Shown in pieces: positions 5,099 through 8,689 of a DNA stretch of 8,689 nucleotides. A program made the position numbers and the translations under genes. Position 1 is the first letter of the stretch, and every line of letters begins with the position of its first letter. Below the pieces are notes generated by a model. It did no database searches, was not told the origin of the DNA, and saw only the letters and a program-made list of their open reading frames with translations. Origin of the DNA: Candidatus Aminicenantota bacterium (GTDB taxonomy: Bacteria > Acidobacteriota > Aminicenantia > Aminicenantales > Saccharicenantaceae); the NCBI GenBank assembly GCA_022867105.1, contig JALHVH010000158.1, forward strand, positions 1 to 8,689, written 5' to 3'.

Positions 5099-6928
5099 CT
5101 ATTCGGGGCCGCCGCCGCCCTGCTTTTTCCTGAGCCGGAGGATCCCTTTCTGATTATCGATCTGGATGTGGAAATTGTTGAGGAAGTTGATCCCCAGCAG
5201 CCCGAATTCAGGAGAGATGTCCAGAACGAGGACCTTCACGTTGGAGACGCTCTGTCCCATCAATTCCACGGAATCCAGCATGACCTCGTAGCCGACGTCC
5301 ACGCCGACGCCCGTGACCATGACGGGCGGCGTGGATTCATCGATCCTGATGCCCAGGGCTTCCGCGGCGATCAAAGGGATCACCGTCATCTCCGCCCCCG
5401 TGTCGATGATGAATTTCTGCACGAACTTCTTGTTCAGGCTGGCGTAGACGGAAATGTTCTTTTCTCCCGGGTCGAACCGTACGGTGGCCACCCCCTGGTC
5501 CTCCCGGCCTTCCCTGACGGCGTCCTCGAGGACCCGGACCCGGTCCTTCATGGCCGCCGGGTAATCCCTCAACCGAAGGATCTCCGTCGCTCTTGACCAG
5601 CTATGTTCCGCGATCGCCAATTCCACGCCCAGGAGATGGACCTCGGGGTCATCGGGAAAGTCCCGGCACGCTTTATCGTAAACCTCCATCCGGTCGGCGC
5701 CGCCCGTATCCAGGACCTTCTTCATCCAATCCTTGTAGAGCCGGGCATGGAACTGGTCCAATCCGGGAAGGTCCTTCCCCGTTCCTCCGGAGATCCGTTT
5801 CCGGACCCGGACGAGGAACTCGATCGCTTGGGCGTGGCCTCTATCCCTGGCGACACGGGCTAGGGCGGCGTCTTTCACCAGGGCAGGGTCCAAAGCCTCC
5901 AGCAAGAGCTGTTCGTCGAGGACGCGGACGACGTCCTCCGTCGATCCCTTCCTTATCAGCTCCGCGGCCTGGGCGTGCATCCGGGCGGATATGGCTTGGG
6001 GCCTGAGCTCGGGCGGCGTATCTTCAACGGCCAATTGGGGGACCCGATGGAATCCTTCCGAGAGGGCCTCAAACGCTTCCTTAAGGGAATATTTCCCTTC
6101 CGCGGCAAGGGCCTGGCGGAAACGGGCTTCGCGGCCATTGGCCATGAGCCGGTCATGAAGCGGTCCGATGGGAATGTTCGGCGAGAGGGCCTCTCCCGCA
6201 GGGCCGGCCCACAAATAGCCCCTCTCGATCCCAAGGCCCAGCGTCCAGCCGACGATCCGGCCCTCCTGGAGGAAGACCCCCGGCTCTTTCAGCTCATCGG
6301 GCAGGATGAAGCGCGAGAACGAGCCGCTTCTATCGAGTAAAACCTTCTCGACCTGAAAATAGGGTCCGGCCGGCCGGAGAGACCGCCAGCGGAGGGCCAG
6401 ACCCTGGTCCCAAGGGGCAAGACGGGGGGTGGTCCGCTTTTCTCCGGTCTCAAGCCGGCAGAGCACAACGGGATCACGGCCCGCCCAAAAAGCCCTTTCC
6501 AGCGGAACGGCGGCTTTATCGCCGCTTTGAAAGGCCGCCCTTGCTCCGTCGAAGAACGTCCAGAGCGGCAGGGCGACCCACGACTCGTTGAAGACCCAGG
6601 TTTCCCATCGGGAGACCGGGGCGCCCGCGCCGTCCCGAACGATGACGACGCCCGAGAACGACGGAGCGCCGCCTTTCCCCCCCGGGGACGATGAGATCAT
6701 GGACTCCATGACCGTTTCCCCGGCCGCAATCGATTCGCCCGGCGAATGTTTTCTGACCCATGTGTAAAGAAAGTATCCGCCGATAAGAGCGGCCCCGACG
6801 GCCGCGAGGATAACGGGAAGGGTCAGTCGCCTGACCGCCGGGGTCCGCCTCCTCGTCAGAGGCCTGCCGCATTTCGAACAAAAACGGGAGGCTTCCGCGT
6901 TCCTGGTCTGACATCTTCGGCAGATCAT
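5099..6928 (-). CDS. Membrane-anchored zinc-ribbon protein with C-terminal retropepsin-like aspartic protease domain
   Basis: The 609-residue product has, in order: a zinc ribbon (C3-x2-C6, C17-x2-C20); a basic stretch; one transmembrane helix (about 35-57), which by the positive-inside rule puts the ribbon in the cytoplasm and the rest outside; a region about 92-240 that recalls a trypsin-like protease without its catalytic residues; a helical region (about 265-480), perhaps TPR-like; and a retroviral-type aspartic protease domain. That last domain shows FIIDTGAEMTVI with D509-T-G-A and the family-typical LLGINFLNNF (577-586). Bacterial retropepsin-like domains of this kind have a single DTG per chain and are expected to act as dimers. 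Substrate and role are unknown. The ATG at 6928 is chosen because the zinc ribbon starts immediately; the ribosome binding site is weak. It is transcribed divergently from the diguanylate cyclase gene. Confidence 0.85.
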   Translation of the reverse strand: MICRRCQTRNAEASRFCSKCGRPLTRRRTPAVRRLTLPVILAAVGAALIGGYFLYTWVRKHSPGESIAAGETVMESMISSSPGGKGGAPSFSGVVIVRDGAGAPVSRWETWVFNESWVALPLWTFFDGARAAFQSGDKAAVPLERAFWAGRDPVVLCRLETGEKRTTPRLAPWDQGLALRWRSLRPAGPYFQVEKVLLDRSGSFSRFILPDELKEPGVFLQEGRIVGWTLGLGIERGYLWAGPAGEALSPNIPIGPLHDRLMANGREARFRQALAAEGKYSLKEAFEALSEGFHRVPQLAVEDTPPELRPQAISARMHAQAAELIRKGSTEDVVRVLDEQLLLEALDPALVKDAALARVARDRGHAQAIEFLVRVRKRISGGTGKDLPGLDQFHARLYKDWMKKVLDTGGADRMEVYDKACRDFPDDPEVHLLGVELAIAEHSWSRATEILRLRDYPAAMKDRVRVLEDAVREGREDQGVATVRFDPGEKNISVYASLNKKFVQKFIIDTGAEMTVIPLIAAEALGIRIDESTPPVMVTGVGVDVGYEVMLDSVELMGQSVSNVKVLVLDISPEFGLLGINFLNNFHIQIDNQKGILRLRKKQGGGGPE

Positions 6929-6954
6929 CGAGCTTTGTCCCCGTCGTCGATCCT

Positions 6955-6983
6955 AGGATAGGTCGAAACAAGCGGAGAGTCAA
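6955..6983 (-). promoter_or_regulatory. Promoter of the retropepsin gene
   Basis: On the minus strand, TTGACT (6983-6978) and TATCCT (6960-6955) are separated by 17 nt, matching consensus at 5 of 6 and 4 of 6 positions. The predicted start lies about 20 nt upstream of the ATG at 6928. The -35 box forms one arm of the inverted repeat at 6979-6992. Confidence 0.55.
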
Positions 6984-6992
6984 CGAATTGAC
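6979..6992. repeat. Short inverted repeat in the divergent promoter region
   Basis: GTCAA and TTGAC are perfect inverted arms around a CGAA centre. A third related copy, TCAAC, is at 6996-7000. The left arm coincides with the -35 box of the minus-strand promoter. This could be an operator for a dimeric regulator of both genes, or simply two opposed -35-like sequences. Confidence 0.35.
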
Positions 6993-7008
6993 GATTCAAC
7001 GGCCACTC

Positions 7009-7037
7009 TTGATTTTTCCCCTGATTGTTGATATAAA
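7009..7037 (+). promoter_or_regulatory. Promoter of the REC-PAS-GGDEF gene
   Basis: TTGATT (7009-7014) and TATAAA (7032-7037) are spaced by 17 nt, and a TG one base before the -10 box gives an extended -10. The predicted start near 7044 leaves a leader of about 40 nt, which contains a GC hairpin and the AAGGA ribosome binding site. Confidence 0.65.
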
Positions 7038-7050
7038 AGCCTATCGGCCG

Positions 7051-7075
7051 GGGCCCCGTCCGGGCCCTTTAAGGA
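7051..7075 (+). promoter_or_regulatory. Leader hairpin and ribosome binding site of the diguanylate cyclase gene
   Basis: GGGCCC (7051-7056) can pair with GGGCCC (7062-7067) over a CGTCC loop. TTT follows, then AAGGA (7071-7075) at 9 nt from the ATG. The stem is only 3 nt from the ribosome binding site, so it could limit translation. The T run is too short for a terminator. Confidence 0.4.
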
Positions 7076-7084
7076 CCGGAGCCC

Positions 7085-8401
7085 ATGAACAAGAAAAGAA
7101 TCCTCGTGGTCGAGGACGAACGCCTCGTCGCCAAGCACATCGAGAACATGGTTCGCGGCCTGGGCTACGACGTCGCCGCCGTCGTCGCCACCGGGGAAGA
7201 CGCGGTCCGGACCGCCCTCGAAAAATCCCCCGACCTCGTTCTTATGGACATCATGCTACGGGGGGAAATAGACGGTATCACCGCCTCCGAGCAGATCTGG
7301 GAACAGGCGGCCATTCCCGTCGTTTATCTCACCGCTTACACCGATGAATCCACGCTGGAGAGGGCCAAGGTCACGGAGCCGTTCGGCTACCTCCTCAAGC
7401 CCTTCGAAGAGAAGGATCTTTACACCGCCATCGAAATGGCCGTGTACAAACACAAGATGGACATGCGGCTCAAAAAGCGCGAACGCTGGCTGTCCACGAT
7501 CTTGGCCAGCATCGGCGACGGGGTCATCTCCACCGACAAGGAGGGACGGGTCAGTTTTATGAACTCCGTGGCCGAGGCCCTGACGGGCCGGGGAAAGGCC
7601 GATTGTATAGGAAAGGGACTCGTCGAGGTCCTCAACCTGGTCGGGGAGAAGACCGGCAGGAAAGTCCCGGTCTCTGTCCGGAACATCGCCCGGAAGAAGC
7701 CCTGGCTCCCCTTGGACCAGGGCCTTCTCCTCCTCCGCCCGGACGGCAAGCTCCCCGTGGAAATCGGGGCCGCCCTGATCCGGGACGACAAGAACGACAT
7801 CGACGGCACGGTGCTCGTCTTCAGGGACGTCACCCAGCGGAAGCAGCAGGAGCAGAGGCTCAACTTCCTGGCCATCCACGACTCCCTGACCGAGCTCCCC
7901 AACCGGACCCTCTTCAACGACCGGTTGACCCTGGCCCTGGCCGGCGCCTCCCGGCGTGAACAGAAGATCGCCGTCATGATGCTGGACCTGGACCATTTCA
8001 AGAAGGTCAATGACACGTTGGGCCATTCCGTCGGCGACCGGCTGCTGAAGAGCGTGGCGGACCGACTCATCCATTTCTACCGGAAGGGTGACACGGTCGC
8101 CCGGTTTGGCGGAGACGAATTCATGGTCCTTCTATCGGATGTTTCCAAAGCCGAGGCCGCGGTCCAGACCGCCGAGCGAACCCTCAAGGCTTTCAAAAAG
8201 GCGTTCGACCTGAAGGACAGAAAGATACACATCAATGCCAGCATCGGGATCGCCATCCACCCTGAAGACGGCAATGATGTCGAGACGCTGACGCGGAACG
8301 CCGATATCGCCATGTACGCGGCCAAGGAAGAAAGCCGGAACACGTTCAAGCTCTTCTCCCAGGTGACCCCCGACCTCGCTCCCAGAGGCCGGACCGAATG
8401 A
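7085..8401 (+). CDS. Response regulator with REC, PAS and GGDEF domains (probable diguanylate cyclase)
   Basis: The 438-residue cytoplasmic protein begins with a receiver domain (about 4-122): acidic pair E10/D11, phospho-acceptor D55 in LVLMDIML, T83 and K105. A PAS domain follows (about 133-255), starting with the typical ILASIGDGVISTD. The C-terminal GGDEF domain (about 260-425) opens with HDSLTELPNR, has the metal-binding DLDHFKKVND, an intact GGDEF active site (342-346) and an inhibitory I-site RxxD (R333-x-x-D336). All residues needed for making c-di-GMP from two GTP, and for product feedback inhibition, are present. No EAL domain is attached. Its activity should depend on phosphorylation by an unidentified histidine kinase and on whatever the PAS domain senses. 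The PAS-domain gene starting 65 nt downstream is the obvious partner candidate. Confidence 0.95.
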   Translation: MNKKRILVVEDERLVAKHIENMVRGLGYDVAAVVATGEDAVRTALEKSPDLVLMDIMLRGEIDGITASEQIWEQAAIPVVYLTAYTDESTLERAKVTEPFGYLLKPFEEKDLYTAIEMAVYKHKMDMRLKKRERWLSTILASIGDGVISTDKEGRVSFMNSVAEALTGRGKADCIGKGLVEVLNLVGEKTGRKVPVSVRNIARKKPWLPLDQGLLLLRPDGKLPVEIGAALIRDDKNDIDGTVLVFRDVTQRKQQEQRLNFLAIHDSLTELPNRTLFNDRLTLALAGASRREQKIAVMMLDLDHFKKVNDTLGHSVGDRLLKSVADRLIHFYRKGDTVARFGGDEFMVLLSDVSKAEAAVQTAERTLKAFKKAFDLKDRKIHINASIGIAIHPEDGNDVETLTRNADIAMYAAKEESRNTFKLFSQVTPDLAPRGRTE

Positions 8402-8435
8402 GCCGGGCCGGAGTTGTCCATAACCCCGCCGGCTC
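8400..8435 (+). other. Inverted repeat between the two signalling genes
   Basis: GAGCCGG at 8400-8406, overlapping the stop codon, pairs with CCGGCTC at 8429-8435 across a 22-nt loop. No T run follows. It is probably not a terminator, in keeping with the short gap and likely co-transcription of the next gene. Confidence 0.3.
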
Positions 8436-8466
8436 GCGCGACTAAAGAAATGAGAAGGAGAGGTTT

Positions 8467-8689
8467 ATGACAAAGAAGGATAGGAAACCGGTCAGGCCGG
8501 GCAAAACCCCCAAAGCCCCGAAGCCTGCGAGGCGCCCTGGGAACGCCAGGCGCAAGCCCGCCGAGGACGCCCTCGAGAACTCCCTTTCCCTTCTGAAGGC
8601 GACCGTCGAATCGACCGCGGACGGCATCCTGGTCGTGGACAAGAACGGCCGGATCGAAACGAGTAACAAGAAGTTCATGGAGATGTGGC
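8467..8689 (+). CDS. PAS-domain signalling protein, N-terminal fragment (3' end outside window)
   Basis: Seventy-four residues are visible. The first 32 or so are rich in Lys, Arg and Pro and have no recognisable domain. From about residue 40 the sequence LKATVESTADGILVVDKNGR and the following ETSNKKFMEMW is a classic PAS-domain beginning, of the type found in sensor histidine kinases and diguanylate cyclases. The catalytic part is outside the window, so it cannot be named further. No signal peptide or transmembrane helix is seen so far, suggesting a cytoplasmic sensor. The ATG at 8467 is supported by a strong AGGAGAGG ribosome binding site just upstream. The gene follows the REC-PAS-GGDEF gene by 65 nt on the same strand, suggesting an operon and perhaps a kinase-regulator pair. 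Confidence 0.8.
   Translation, partial: MTKKDRKPVRPGKTPKAPKPARRPGNARRKPAEDALENSLSLLKATVESTADGILVVDKNGRIETSNKKFMEMW

Noticed and set aside
7256..8074. A 272-codon minus-strand frame
   Set aside because: It is entirely antisense to the REC-PAS-GGDEF gene and its translation is an acidic low-complexity shadow without family features.
1..8689. Mobile element, CRISPR array, toxin-antitoxin or phage module
   Set aside because: No transposase, integrase, evenly spaced repeats or paired small ORFs were seen. The short repeats present are explained by promoters and hairpins. The tRNA-Val shows no duplicated 3' end that would mark an integration site.

Overview
This 8.7 kb window comes from a GC-rich bacterial chromosome and looks like ordinary core genome followed by a signalling locus. 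I saw no phage, insertion sequence, CRISPR or toxin-antitoxin signature. Gene content (bacterial L21/L27, Obg, DksA-like protein, diguanylate cyclase, CCA-encoding tRNA) is clearly bacterial. The phylum cannot be fixed from the sequence alone. A GC-rich acidobacterial or aminicenantal type lineage would fit, but that is only a guess.

Layout: (1) Positions 1-178, plus strand: the last 58 codons of rsmI, convergent with the next block. (2) Positions about 243-4857, minus strand, read from right to left: rplU - rpmA - obgE - nadD - rsfS - rlmH - DksA/TraR-type zinc-finger gene - comF. This is a ribosome-biogenesis cluster with very tight spacing (ATGA overlap obgE/nadD, 3-12 nt at several other junctions). 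A good sigma-70-like promoter lies upstream of rplU, and a second one sits in the 47-nt rsfS-rlmH gap. (3) A tRNA-Val (anticodon UAC) at 4931-5005 on the minus strand, with its own promoter. (4) Positions 5099-6928, minus strand: an unusual membrane protein combining an N-terminal zinc ribbon, one transmembrane helix, a region resembling a decayed trypsin-like domain, a helical region and a C-terminal retropepsin-like aspartic protease domain. (5) A 156-nt divergent promoter region. (6) Positions 7085-8401, plus strand: a REC-PAS-GGDEF response regulator (probable active diguanylate cyclase), followed at 8467 by the start of another PAS-domain signalling protein that runs off the window.

Functionally, block 2 links ribosomal proteins L21 and L27 with assembly or silencing factors (Obg, RsfS), an rRNA methyltransferase (RlmH), NAD synthesis (NadD) and a probable transcription regulator (DksA-like). 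rsmI, an rRNA methyltransferase for the small subunit, faces it. Blocks 4-6 look like a separate envelope and c-di-GMP signalling neighbourhood.

The most unusual things are the multidomain retropepsin protein, the roughly 70-residue Lys/Ala/Pro tail on L21, the TTG-started obgE behind a hairpin-containing gap with a seven-codon mini-ORF, and the back-to-back promoter architecture at 6955-7037. No convincing new multi-gene system is visible.
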